64,000 nucleotides of DNA from Alteromonas sp. RKMC-009 (GCF_003584565.2 NZ_CP031010.1:2108001-2172000); one strand, 5' to 3'. Shown: positions 1-7,569, counted from the stretch's first letter. A program made the numbers and translations. The notes: generated by a model not told the origin, from the sequence alone.

Positions 1-24
1 AAAGAAAGCGCCCACTGCGACTGC

Positions 25-339
25 CTACTGAACCGCAATACTGGTTAAGCGGTCTCCCCATCGCCCTCGTTGGTTTTGTATGGCTTCTTCATCGCTAGTA
101 CTAACAGGGTCTAGACAAGTAATCGCTTTACCATCAATAACCAGGCGCAAAACCTTCATTGCCTTTCGTTTCTGAATGATTGGTATTAACTTAGGTTTCC
201 ACTCCCTCAATAAATCGGCAAGTTCAGATGTAAGCTGGTGGTCTCTATCACCAGTGCCTGAAACGATTAGAAAACCGCAATCAACTGTCAGCGAAATGCC
301 CTGCTTTTCAACCTCACAGATTAGTTCTTGGGCGTTCAT
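25..339 (-). CDS. Small TubC-N-like docking-domain protein of the island
   Basis: About 104 residues from the start chosen here. The first half (MNAQEL, then LTSELADLLREWKPKLI) resembles the TubC N-terminal docking fold of small proteins often found beside primase genes in proteobacterial islands. The second half is not recognised. The start at 339 is preferred over one 15 bases upstream because its ATG overlaps the TGA of the upstream ATPase gene as ATGA, the pattern of translational coupling, and a GGAG lies about 10 bases ahead. It is the last visible gene of the alpA operon. Function is unknown; the family assignment rests on pattern recognition only. Confidence 0.6.
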   Translation of the reverse strand: MNAQELICEVEKQGISLTVDCGFLIVSGTGDRDHQLTSELADLLREWKPKLIPIIQKRKAMKVLRLVIDGKAITCLDPVSTSDEEAIQNQRGRWGDRLTSIAVQ

Positions 340-1811
340 ATTTTTGTACTCCAAGGGAGGGGAGAGCCGTTTACCCTGTTTTTATTCGTCACCTCGTCAC
401 CTCCTGCATTATTATTGGCCTGTAGCCTTTTTTCGTTCGTCACCTTGTTATATGAGGTGACGTTTTCAAAATCGCTGTAAGCCCCGCCATTACTGGAAGG
501 TGACGAGGTGACGTTTGAAATAGGGGGGATAGGGAGATACCGCTCAAAAGCGTCTTGAAAATCAGATACGGTGTATCCTTTTTTTGTTATTCCTCCAAGC
601 TTCCTCGTTCCTGAGTGGATGCCAAAATCCTTTAGTTTTGTGGTTAGTTGCCGTTGGGTGAGTGGTCTGCCTCGGTTGTAATTTAACCAAGGTGCATCTT
701 CAATGTTTAATAATTGCTCTACCAAGTCAGCAGAAAAAATATGCTTTGAGTGAACTGGTTCAAGAAGTTCTCTTATGTCGCTCAAAAGTTCCTGATTAAT
801 GCTTAAGCTATCTTCCAGATTTAACGATGCTAAAGCTGCTTGCCTGGCTTTATCAGGCCATACGCCACCAGCCAGATCCGCTATTGCGAGAAGTGGCTCC
901 CAATTATCGGCGTCTCGGTTTTGCAATGCTGGTGGTAGGGTTGGCAAGTAAGAAGCTAACAGCTGGCCGTTGTCATCTGCCCATCTTGCTAGTTGGCTTT
1001 TTACTTCCTCAAAATCCTTTTTGCTGGTTTTCAAACGGCTAGTTTGTTCGTCTGGTCTTTTACGTCTGAGAATTAAGTTAATCGAACGGCTCTCTATGGT
1101 TCCTGCTCGCTTACCTATTCCGCAAAGTGCTTTAGCTCCCCAAACACTGAATCTCTGCGGCTCGTGGTCATCACCTACACAACGAATCACATATGCACTG
1201 TCGCGGGTATGTCCGGCATTGATAATTCCCCGTAAAGCTTCGTCATCATCTGCGAAGCTATCTGCTTCATCAATGAGGAGGGTAGGTTGCCACTCCTCTA
1301 CTATTCTGAATAATGCGCTTGATGTTGTGTTACTGGTTGTAAGGGGCTTGTATGCCAGTTTGCCAATGAAAGCTAGAAGGGTCGATTTGCCACAGTTTTT
1401 CTCAGGCGCGGTTATATTGGCAATTGGCAAGCAATCAACGTGATCAGTTAACCAAGTCAGGGCTATCCATAGACTGACAGAGGTTCGTGTGTGCTGTTCA
1501 CAGATAACATGCTTAATGCTAAGTGTTTCGATCCGGCTTAATAGTGCATCGCCGCTCACTGGCTCGAATGATGGCTGTACTGTCTCAAACAAACCATAAT
1601 CCGCAGTGCGTTCACTTTCTGCTTTCCTCGCCTTTTTTACTTCGTCATCTAAAACCTTAGCTCTGATATTAAGCGCCTTTGCTGCGCGGTCTCTGGCCTG
1701 CTCATAGTCCAAAACAGGCAAGGACGATAAAATATCAATCGCTTTGGTGTTTTCCATACCGCTGAAATCTATTTCAGGCTTTTGTGCTTGTTGTTCAACG
1801 ATGTTGCTCAT
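336..1811 (-). CDS. DUF3631-domain ATPase/helicase-like protein of the island
   Basis: A 491-residue P-loop protein. The Walker A motif (APEKNCGKST) is at about residues 135-144 and the Walker B motif (LLIDEAD) at about 178-184, which matches the DUF3631 family of phage- and island-borne replication ATPases. After about residue 430 the tail is rich in Asn and Ser and looks disordered. An in-frame start 48 bases upstream exists, but the ATG at 1811 overlaps the TAA of the Toprim gene (TAATG), so coupling to the primase-like protein is more likely. Known P4-type elements join primase and helicase in one alpha protein; here the two activities seem split over two adjacent genes. A helicase or replication role is inferred. 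Confidence 0.8.
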   Translation of the reverse strand: MSNIVEQQAQKPEIDFSGMENTKAIDILSSLPVLDYEQARDRAAKALNIRAKVLDDEVKKARKAESERTADYGLFETVQPSFEPVSGDALLSRIETLSIKHVICEQHTRTSVSLWIALTWLTDHVDCLPIANITAPEKNCGKSTLLAFIGKLAYKPLTTSNTTSSALFRIVEEWQPTLLIDEADSFADDDEALRGIINAGHTRDSAYVIRCVGDDHEPQRFSVWGAKALCGIGKRAGTIESRSINLILRRKRPDEQTSRLKTSKKDFEEVKSQLARWADDNGQLLASYLPTLPPALQNRDADNWEPLLAIADLAGGVWPDKARQAALASLNLEDSLSINQELLSDIRELLEPVHSKHIFSADLVEQLLNIEDAPWLNYNRGRPLTQRQLTTKLKDFGIHSGTRKLGGITKKGYTVSDFQDAFERYLPIPPISNVTSSPSSNGGAYSDFENVTSYNKVTNEKRLQANNNAGGDEVTNKNRVNGSPLPWSTKI

Positions 1812-2695
1812 TAGGCCGATGCTCCTTCCTTCAATGAATTTAGGTAGTAGTCGTTCCAATCAGTCATACCTCGTTTTTTCTGTTCCAGCGTGAAGGGCGG
1901 GTAACTTACCTTGGCATTGATAGCAACAGCTGCGGCGGCTGCTTTCTCTTGTCCTGGATTAGTGCCATGTTTGGTAAACGTCAGGTAATCATCATCTCCA
2001 GCAATAACAAACTCACTAACAGGCCACTTTCTTTTTGCAGCAATTGAAACCGGCAACAGGTTTCCCGCGTTCATAGCGGCCAGAACTGGCTGTGAGGTGA
2101 TTTTGTGAAGCGTTGAGCCGGTTGCATACCCTTCGCAGATAAAAAACGTCTCAGAATAGCTAAGGCCATCATCTACACCGATAAAACATGCTGTCCCTGT
2201 AATCTGACCTCCCTTTAAAAACAATTTTTGACCGTCCGGCGAGATCCTTTGTAAGTTAACCAGGTTGCCACTCGCTACATCGAAAAGAGGAATCAAAAGC
2301 CATTGGCCTTGAACCCTTAATCCCTCGGCATTTTCAATACCCTTGTTTGTGAGGTAAGGGTGAGCAGTAAAGCGGACTCCGGCATTAAACATTTGTACAG
2401 CTCTTAATGCCGTGGACTTTCGTTGCTGGCTTTTGGTTCTCTTAGCATTATCGATGGCTTGTCTGATCCGTCTCTGCTCAGCTTTGGTTAGCTGGTTTCC
2501 TTCACCTTTCCAAGTCGCAGTTAAGCCGGTTTGCCAGTCACCCATTACAAGGACATCACCAAACGATACATACCATCCATTCTGGGCTTTTGGCTTAGCT
2601 TTTGTCGGTACTCTGTGTAGCGCACCATCGTCAAGGATTGCTGAAACTTGTAACCCAAATTCAATGGCTGCTCGTTCTCTCGAAACTACACTCAT
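1811..2695 (-). CDS. Toprim-domain primase-like protein of the island
   Basis: 294 residues with the Toprim signature: ICEGYATG at about 186-193 (catalytic Glu), GDDD at 233-236 and a DWND motif at 279-282. Upstream of this is a conserved primase-associated region (about residues 95-150). No N-terminal zinc-finger cysteine cluster is visible, so it is shorter than full DnaG- or P4-type primases. A GGAGGG ribosome site lies just ahead of the ATG. The gene follows the small winged-helix gene by 15 bases and overlaps the DUF3631 ATPase gene by one base, so the two products probably act together in element replication. The Toprim call is firm; the priming role is inferred from family and neighbours. 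Confidence 0.85.
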   Translation of the reverse strand: MSVVSRERAAIEFGLQVSAILDDGALHRVPTKAKPKAQNGWYVSFGDVLVMGDWQTGLTATWKGEGNQLTKAEQRRIRQAIDNAKRTKSQQRKSTALRAVQMFNAGVRFTAHPYLTNKGIENAEGLRVQGQWLLIPLFDVASGNLVNLQRISPDGQKLFLKGGQITGTACFIGVDDGLSYSETFFICEGYATGSTLHKITSQPVLAAMNAGNLLPVSIAAKRKWPVSEFVIAGDDDYLTFTKHGTNPGQEKAAAAAVAINAKVSYPPFTLEQKKRGMTDWNDYYLNSLKEGASA

Positions 2696-2710
2696 ATTGC
2701 ACCCTCCGTT

Positions 2711-2995
2711 TTATTCTTGTTTTGAAGGTTGAGAAGAAAGGTAGTAACGGGCAACGTTTCTGTGAGTTTTTCCGGCCTGGTCTATGTAGGTCTCTGACAC
2801 TGTCGGGATAACGTATCCTTGCGCCCTCAATTCGAATATTCGCGTTGCAGGAGCCATGAAACCGTAGCCTCGCAATTCGAGGGTATTTAAGCTTTGATGT
2901 TCTTTTAGAAGTGCTATTATTTGATTGCGTTGTGTAGCGGCGCTTGTGTCTTTGCTATCAAGAACGCTTCTGGCTTTGTCAGGGGCGTTTTTCAT
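2711..2995 (-). CDS. Small winged-helix DNA-binding protein of the island
   Basis: 94 residues. The central part (QRNQIIALLKEHQSLNTLEL, then TRIFELRAQGYVI) reads as a winged-helix fold of the type seen in small phage and island proteins, where a LRxxGYxI strand follows the recognition helix. It lies 11 bases after the alpA-like gene and 15 bases before the Toprim gene, in the same direction. It may act as an accessory replication or regulatory DNA-binding protein. The specific role is not known. Confidence 0.65.
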   Translation of the reverse strand: MKNAPDKARSVLDSKDTSAATQRNQIIALLKEHQSLNTLELRGYGFMAPATRIFELRAQGYVIPTVSETYIDQAGKTHRNVARYYLSSQPSKQE

Positions 2996-3006
2996 TTCTA
3001 AGCCCC

Positions 3007-3279
3007 CTAAGCCATCAGTTCAGCAATTAGGCGAGAAGCGCTTTCCTGGCGTTTCTGAACAAGTTTCTCTACCAGATCTTTTAATTGGTCATCAGAGAAA
3101 TTAACAGACCTCGCTAGTAACACTGCGTCTACTTCGCTTTCAATATAGCCAGCCGAAGTTTTGCCTGTCTTTATTGGTGGGGGGAAGATGCCTTCTTTAA
3201 CATCGTTCCAAATTGACGTTTTACATCTATTGACGCGTTTGAGTGTTTCACTAAGCTTAAGGATGGTTACTTGAGTCAT
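3007..3279 (-). CDS. alpA: AlpA-family regulator of the island
   Basis: 90 residues. The N-terminal part has the AlpA/excisionase pattern: a helix-turn-helix (LSETLKRVNRCKTSIWNDVKEG), then FPPPIKTGKTSAGYIESEVDAVL. Proteins of this family bind DNA upstream of integrase genes and promote excision or switch on element genes; that is family knowledge. It heads the operon leading to the replication genes. The 105 bases upstream hold strong inverted repeats that may be its own operator. The last 30 residues are helical and not conserved in the family. Confidence 0.8.
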   Translation of the reverse strand: MTQVTILKLSETLKRVNRCKTSIWNDVKEGIFPPPIKTGKTSAGYIESEVDAVLLARSVNFSDDQLKDLVEKLVQKRQESASRLIAELMA

Positions 3280-3343
3280 TTGAGTTTAGCTCCGTTCGTT
3301 TGTTTGACGGAGCTAATAATCAATTACTCAAGCTTACTGGTCA

Positions 3344-3386
3344 TCGCAATTGCGAAATTTAAAATCGCAACTAAGCAATTTGCGAT
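3344..3386. promoter_or_regulatory. Palindromic operator-like repeats upstream of alpA
   Basis: The short gap upstream of alpA contains a perfect 12-bp palindrome, TCGCAATTGCGA (3344-3355), followed by a second inverted repeat with arms ATCGCAA (3364-3370) and TTGCGAT (3380-3386). The same half-site CGCAA is thus used four times in 43 bases. The spacing and position fit a dimeric repressor or activator controlling the alpA-primase operon. Which protein binds here is unknown. Confidence 0.6.
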
Positions 3387-3947
3387 CAGGGTTCAAGCTT
3401 ATTTGCTTTAGCAAATACCTGCTTAATCGAGGTATCGCCTGGAAATGAATCGGCATCAGCATATTTCTCAAGCAACTTATCAACGATGAGGTCTTGAGTA
3501 TATGGAGCTATTCTCTTTTCTTTTAAAAGATCCATTAGCCCTTTGATGATCCTAAGATACTTTCCTTCGATTTTTTCACTGATTTCTGGGTTTTCGTTTT
3601 TAGTGTCAGCCGTAAATGATTTTTCGAATGTGTGAACACTCTCTCTAGGAATAATGAGATCCTCTTGATAAACAACGAAGCCAGGAGGAGGGCAGTAATT
3701 TTCAGAACGAGGGTCATCACTTGTAAAACCGGGCTTAATTTCGATTTTGAAATATTCATCAACTCCAAAATCGGGACAGGTTACGAAACCTCCAGTTACA
3801 CGAGGTGTTACTAAATCATCTATATATTCTGGTCGGTATAGAGATAACAATAAATCTTCCCATACATTCATTAAACTACTCGAGGATTCATGTCCGTTAT
3901 CCCATACAAAATGATGTCCCTCATATATGTATTGCTGCTTTTTCCTA

Positions 3948-3965
3948 ATATTGACCTTTCCCCCG
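3948..3965. repeat. Left target duplication and terminal inverted repeat of the insertion sequence
   Basis: ATAT at 3948-3951 is the target duplication. The terminal repeat TGACCTTTCCCCC begins at 3952 and matches, inverted, the opposite end of the element. Confidence 0.9.
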
Positions 3966-3999
3966 AATTAGCACCAATCTTCCGATGAGATTTTTCATA

Positions 4000-4818
4000 T
4001 TATGCTGCCCGTTTTGCATACTCAACAGGCGGCAGGTAATTCAGTGAGCTATGTGGTCGAACGTTATTGTAATGTTCGCGCCATAGATCGATTTCGTATC
4101 TTGCTTCATCTAAGGTTCTGAACCAGTGCTGATTCAGGCATTCGTTTCTGAACTTACCGTTCAGGCTCTCAACAAATGCATTCTGTGTCGGTTTACCTGG
4201 TTGGATAAATCCAAGCTCAACACCTGTTTCTTTATTCCAGAAGAACATCGCCTTGCTGGTGAATTCTGTACCGTTGTCGCAAATCACCTTTTTAGGCTTT
4301 CCCCGTAGCTCTATCAGTTGGCTGAGAAAACGAGCGACCTGTCGTCCGCTAATTGATACCGAGACTAGCTGTCCAACCATTTCTCTAGAGAAATCATCAA
4401 CCACGTTCAGAACGCGGAAGCGCCTTCCGCTGCTTAGCTGGTCTGATACAAAATCCATAGACCAGCGTTGATTCGGCGCTGAAGGCACCTCTATTGGCTG
4501 TCTTGGTCGCGTTAGCTTTTTACGCTTCTTAGTACGTACCTGGAGCGCCTCTTCGGTATAAAGTCGGTATGTATGCTTGCGATTAACAACCAGACCTTCA
4601 CCTTTCAGTAAGCCATGAAGCATTAAATAGCCGTATCGAGGATATTGAGACGCCAGCTCTTTCAAACGTGAACGAACTGAATCATCAGCTTTACCTTTTT
4701 GGCAGTAGCGAAATCCCGTTCTGCTAACACCAGCAAGCTTACAAGCAACCCGTTCACTGAGCTTAAATACATCAATCAAATAGCGGGCTACAGGCTTTCT
4801 TGCTGCTGGCGTCACCAC
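4000..4818 (-). CDS. IS3-family transposase OrfB (DDE integrase domain)
   Basis: 272 residues with an HTH_21-type segment (VRSRLKELASQYPRYGYLML) followed by the rve integrase core. The DDE triad is visible: WSMDFVSD at about 118-125, VICDNGTEFTS at about 179-189, and FVESLNGKFRNE with the catalytic Glu. The end, HSSLNYLPPVEYA, is typical of this family. It has a 7-base overlap with orfA in the -1 frame, so the working transposase is probably the frameshifted OrfAB fusion. Confidence 0.95.
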   Translation of the reverse strand: MVTPAARKPVARYLIDVFKLSERVACKLAGVSRTGFRYCQKGKADDSVRSRLKELASQYPRYGYLMLHGLLKGEGLVVNRKHTYRLYTEEALQVRTKKRKKLTRPRQPIEVPSAPNQRWSMDFVSDQLSSGRRFRVLNVVDDFSREMVGQLVSVSISGRQVARFLSQLIELRGKPKKVICDNGTEFTSKAMFFWNKETGVELGFIQPGKPTQNAFVESLNGKFRNECLNQHWFRTLDEARYEIDLWREHYNNVRPHSSLNYLPPVEYAKRAA

Positions 4819-5075
4819 TTTTTTGACAGCACATCCTTCATCGCTTCAACTTCAAGAAGTTTGTCAGCCAGCATCTTTTTCAACTTACTGTTCTCGGACT
4901 CTAATTCTTTGAGCCGCTTAGCTTCGTTGACTTCCATGCCCGCATATTTGCTTCGCCAGTTATAAAACGTACCCGACGATATGCCCATATCACGGCATAT
5001 GTCGTCTACCTTGGCCCCAGCTTCATGCTGCTTGATTGCCTTGATAATTTGCTCTTCGCTGTAACGTTTCTTCAT
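4812..5075 (-). CDS. IS3-family transposase OrfA (helix-turn-helix)
   Basis: 87 residues with the HTH_Tnp_1 pattern: KKRYSEEQIIKAIKQHEAG, then ICRDMGISSGTFYNWRSKY. A leucine-zipper-like coiled coil follows (RLKELESENSKLKKMLADKL). The protein binds the terminal repeats and oligomerises through the coiled coil; this is family knowledge. It ends a few codons after the slippery heptamer A AAA AAG at 4824-4818. Confidence 0.95.
   Translation of the reverse strand: MKKRYSEEQIIKAIKQHEAGAKVDDICRDMGISSGTFYNWRSKYAGMEVNEAKRLKELESENSKLKKMLADKLLEVEAMKDVLSKKW
4818..4824 (-). other. Programmed -1 frameshift site of the insertion sequence
   Basis: On the coding strand orfA reads TCA AAA AAG TGG TGA. A AAA AAG is a standard -1 slippery heptamer. 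Slipping back by one base continues as GTG GTG ACG in the orfB frame, giving an OrfAB fusion. No downstream stimulatory structure was worked out. Confidence 0.75.
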
Positions 5076-5136
5076 GTTGAGATCTCCATTGTCTCCAGTT
5101 TATTGGAAATCTCATCAATGTCATGGTGTTATTTTT

Positions 5137-5153
5137 GGGGGAAAGGTCAATAT
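5137..5153. repeat. Right terminal inverted repeat and target duplication of the insertion sequence
   Basis: GGGGGAAAGGTCA ends at 5149 and is the inverse of the left end. ATAT at 5150-5153 repeats the left flank. Confidence 0.9.
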
Positions 5154-5360
5154 CCACAAAGAAATTAATTTTTCGGTCAAGAGCTAAGTCTAGAACTTCA
5201 TTACAATTCAAATTCCACCTAAGCATTAGGTCACGCACATTAAACCAAGGCTTTTCAACAATACCTTTCATATTTCCCTCAAATATAACCCTGATATCTA
5301 TCAAGCCAGGCCGACAGGGTTTCGGCTTTTCGGGAGCTACCCTAGACTTGATAAACCTGC

Positions 5361-6614
5361 TTAATTAGCCATTTTCAACTGTGTAATGTTGCTGGTGGCT
5401 ATCCCGGTATTACCCTTAGCCGCTTGTTCAATAAAGTTTGACCAGTAAGCCATTACCACTCTACGCCGTTCTAAGTAGTCGGCCCTGTTATATGCGCGTC
5501 TAACTTCGTTTTTATCTATGTGAGCCAGGCATGATTCAATAACATCAGGATCGAAGCCATGTTCATTGAGTGCGGTACTGGCTATTGAGCGCAGGCCGTG
5601 AGCGACTAACACCTTTTCAAAGCCCATGCGCTTCAATGCCATGTTTGCGGTCTGCTCGTTGGTATGGCGTTTAGGATCTCGGTCAGCGGGAAATACATAT
5701 TCACGTTTTCCGCTTAGAGGTTGAATGAAATCTAAAATAGACAGTGCCTGATCCGACAGCGGTACTATGTGAACGTAATCTGTCTTATGGCTATTTTTGA
5801 AACGGGCAACAGTCCATGTTTTGTTTTCAAAATCTATATCAGACCATTTAACCTGGGCCGCTTCACTAGGGCGAACCATCGTGTGTAACTGCCATTCAAT
5901 GAGGCAGCGTGTCACTATTTTGATGCTGGCTGTACTTAACGCTCTCATTAACATTGGTAACTGATTAGGCTTAAGGGTAGGGAAGTTCTTTTTTTGCGGT
6001 GTTTTGAAAGCGGCTTTGATACCCGAAAGTGGGTTGCTCTGTATGAGACCGGTGTTAACGGCAAACACCATAACCTCATTTAGCCTCTGGCAAACACGTT
6101 TAACAGTTTCAAGGCTTCCTTTGGCCTCAAGAGGCTTGATTATTAAAATCGTGTCTGTGGCGTTTACATTCGATATTGGGATATCTCCCATTGCAGGGAA
6201 TACATGCAATGTCAGAGATCGCCATATATCCTCAGCATAGTCCGGTGTAACTTCGTTTTCCTTAACCTTGAACCATTGCGCGGCGACTTCTTTTAAGGTG
6301 TTCGCCAGTCGGGTTTGTTCGTTCTTTAGCTGCTCTTTTTTATGGTTCTTAGGGTCAATGTTTTTCGAGAGTAAAACTTTTGCTTCTTCGCGCTTTGCCC
6401 GTGCATCTGCCAAGCCCACAGTAGGGAAAGCCCCAAAACTAATATCAGAACGTTTACCGGTGATTGGAGCCTGATATCTGAATATCCAATCTTTGGTTCC
6501 CGACAATCTGACTCTTAGGAATAATCCGCCACCATCACTAAGGCGATATTCTTTGTCTTTAACTTTAGCTTTGTCTACTTCACTAAAGCTAAGAGGCTTT
6601 ACGATTTTTGGCAT
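5361..6614 (-). CDS. int: P4-type tyrosine recombinase/integrase
   Basis: 417 residues. An N-terminal arm-binding domain of the DUF4102 type (LSDGGGLFLRV, GAFPTVGLADAR; about 1-95) is followed by a core-binding domain (about 105-205) and the catalytic domain. Catalytic residues visible are Arg248 (MVRPSE), His339-x-Leu-Arg342 (HGLR), His365 (LAHID) and the likely nucleophile Tyr375 (RAYNRADY). The length is normal for the P4 integrase group. It is transcribed away from ssrA, whose 3' end lies about 190 bases behind its start, the expected arrangement for site-specific integration into tmRNA. No frameshift is seen, so it is probably active. Confidence 0.95.
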   Translation of the reverse strand: MPKIVKPLSFSEVDKAKVKDKEYRLSDGGGLFLRVRLSGTKDWIFRYQAPITGKRSDISFGAFPTVGLADARAKREEAKVLLSKNIDPKNHKKEQLKNEQTRLANTLKEVAAQWFKVKENEVTPDYAEDIWRSLTLHVFPAMGDIPISNVNATDTILIIKPLEAKGSLETVKRVCQRLNEVMVFAVNTGLIQSNPLSGIKAAFKTPQKKNFPTLKPNQLPMLMRALSTASIKIVTRCLIEWQLHTMVRPSEAAQVKWSDIDFENKTWTVARFKNSHKTDYVHIVPLSDQALSILDFIQPLSGKREYVFPADRDPKRHTNEQTANMALKRMGFEKVLVAHGLRSIASTALNEHGFDPDVIESCLAHIDKNEVRRAYNRADYLERRRVVMAYWSNFIEQAAKGNTGIATSNITQLKMAN

Positions 6615-6620
6615 TTTTAT

Positions 6621-6670
6621 GTGGTACTCAGAGAGTGATTTTTAACCTGTACCACAAAAAGTACCACAAA
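6621..6670. promoter_or_regulatory. Repeated GTACCAC sites at the int start: arm or operator sites
   Basis: Two direct copies of GTACCACAAA start at 6649 and 6661, 12 bases apart. An inverted GTGGTAC is at 6621-6627, only 7 bases from the integrase start codon. The arrangement between the attachment site and int fits arm-type integrase binding sites, AlpA/excisionase sites or an integrase autoregulatory operator. The binding protein is inferred. Confidence 0.5.
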
Positions 6671-6765
6671 GAGTCCTGAACAACAACGAACGCAAATGAA
6701 CCCGTAATCGATAATTAAGGGCTTATTTTATCGTAAGTCATTGATATTTAGTTGTTTGAGGCAAA

Positions 6766-6790
6766 GAAAAAGGGCGTATTAAACGCCCTT
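6766..6790 (-). terminator. Rho-independent terminator of ssrA
   Basis: On the minus strand GGGCGT-TTAAT-ACGCCC is followed by TTTTTC, 12 to 35 bases after the tmRNA CCA end. It is a normal tmRNA terminator, yet it lies on the element side of the CCA. Confidence 0.85.
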
Positions 6791-6801
6791 GAACTTTGAA
6801 T

Positions 6802-6830
6802 TGGTGGAGCTGGCGGGATTTGAACCCGCG
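6802..6830 (-). other. Probable attachment site core in the tmRNA 3' end
   Basis: The last 29 bases of ssrA hold the T-arm and acceptor 3' strand (GGTTCAAATCCCGCCAGC, then TCCACCA). Elements with P4-type integrases usually duplicate this part of tRNA-like genes. The partner repeat is expected left of position 1 and cannot be seen, so the exact core length is unknown. Confidence 0.55.
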
Positions 6831-7159
6831 TCCAGAAAATGTCTACCTTTGGTACTACATGCTTAGTTTGTCTTTTATTTAACTACTTTGGACCCCGACA
6901 AACAGGGTTCCTGGTAGCTGTCCTGATACTATTTCGCGGTTCAACCTCAGGAGAGTTTCCCTCGCTAGTTTGCTTTAATGACCTTCCAAAATCCTGGCTA
7001 GCAGACAAAGCTTAGGGGGAAGGGCCTATGCCGGTTATTAAGCGGCTAGTGCGTAGTTTTCGTCGTTTGCGACTATTTAAATGCGGCTTTTTAAGAGGCA
7101 AACCGCTCCTCTGCATGCACCTCCAGCTTCCTAGATCCTGTCGAATCCTAATCAGCCCC
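6802..7159 (-). ncRNA. ssrA: Transfer-messenger RNA (tmRNA)
   Basis: 358 bases. The 5' end GGGGCTGATT and the 3' end CAGCTCC-ACCA form the tRNA-like acceptor stem, and the T-arm GGTTCAAATCC is present. The tag frame starts at the resume codon GCA at 7070 and encodes ANDENYALAA, followed by two stop codons (7040-7035). The tag is the same as in Escherichia coli. With SmpB (encoded about 10 kb away) it frees stalled ribosomes and marks the nascent peptide for ClpXP/ClpAP. The gene is intact despite serving as an integration site, because the element restores the 3' end. Confidence 0.97.
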
Positions 7160-7569
7160 GAGGGCTCCCCTTTCGGAGAATCATAAGTACTCACCTAACA
7201 ATACTGTGAGTGACAAACTTGGCTGGATTCTACCTGCAATCATAATGATTTACAACATGAATCCAGCATCACCGAAACCCATCTAAGTGTCAGGATAGTA
7301 AGCTTAGTTCGTTTTTAGCTGGCAAGTGGATCACTAGGGCTCACAAAACTCTGGAAATCTTTCGTGCGTAGAGGTCACCAAGTAGCGGTTTGAAAGGAGA
7401 ATTGACATCGGAACACCAACTGCGGGTTTAGTGAATTTTCGTCAATGCATTGGTTATAGAGAAAATTGAGAGTTTGTTAATTGAAACAAAATAAAGGCTA
7501 GTTTCTGGCGAAATAATTTCCTATACTCTGGCTAAAACTTACATATTATCAGTAGTATTGCGACTCAAA
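7160..7569. other. Intergenic region between ssrA and the GDPD lipoprotein gene
   Basis: Holds the divergent promoters of ssrA and the downstream plus-strand gene. A TATACT box at 7522-7527 could serve the GDPD gene. No open frame, repeat or RNA gene was recognised in the rest. Confidence 0.5.

Larger units (their letters stand above)
3952..5149 (-). mobile_element. IS3-family (IS407-group-like) insertion sequence, complete
   Basis: A 1198-bp element bounded by inverted repeats beginning TGACCTTTCCCCC at the left and ending GGGGGAAAGGTCA at the right. Ends TG and CA are typical of the IS3 family. It is flanked by a 4-bp direct repeat ATAT (3948-3951 and 5150-5153), the size usual for the IS407 group. 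It carries overlapping orfA and orfB with an intact catalytic triad and frameshift site, so it looks capable of activity. The perfect target duplication and intact frames suggest a recent insertion. Confidence 0.95.
3386..5271 (-). pseudogene. Island gene of unknown function split by an insertion sequence
   Basis: Removing the insertion sequence at 3952-5149 and one copy of the ATAT duplication restores a single open frame. It runs from an ATG at 5271, preceded by GAGGGA, through the former target to the TGA at 3386, and is exactly 684 bases (227 residues). The N-terminal part contains MKGIVEKPWFNVRDLMLRW, suggestive of a small DNA-binding segment. The C-terminal part is mostly helical and acidic. 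I do not recognise the family. Both fragments retain open frames: 161 residues from an internal ATG at 3871, and a 5' fragment that now runs into the insertion sequence. Its place between int and alpA suggests a regulatory or accessory role. Confidence 0.8.
1..6802. mobile_element. Integrative element (P4/satellite-like) in the ssrA 3' end, left end outside the window
   Basis: A block of minus-strand genes sits directly against the 3' end of the tmRNA gene. It contains a P4-type tyrosine integrase, an IS-interrupted gene, an AlpA-like regulator, a small winged-helix protein, a Toprim primase-like protein and a DUF3631 ATPase. Integrases of this type commonly use tRNA or tmRNA 3' ends as attachment sites, and int-alpA-primase is the core of P4-like satellites and related islands. 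No capsid, terminase or conjugation gene is visible, so it could be a satellite, a defence or cargo island, or a remnant. The second attachment repeat must lie left of position 1. Element class is inferred from gene content. Confidence 0.8.

Noticed and set aside
3632..3814. Plus-strand frame opposite the split island gene as a separate toxin or antitoxin gene
   Set aside because: The reconstructed minus-strand gene covers this region in frame; no ribosome site precedes the plus-strand ATG.
7012..7194. 60-codon open frame on the minus strand across the tmRNA gene
   Set aside because: It lies inside ssrA, whose structure and tag frame fully explain the sequence.
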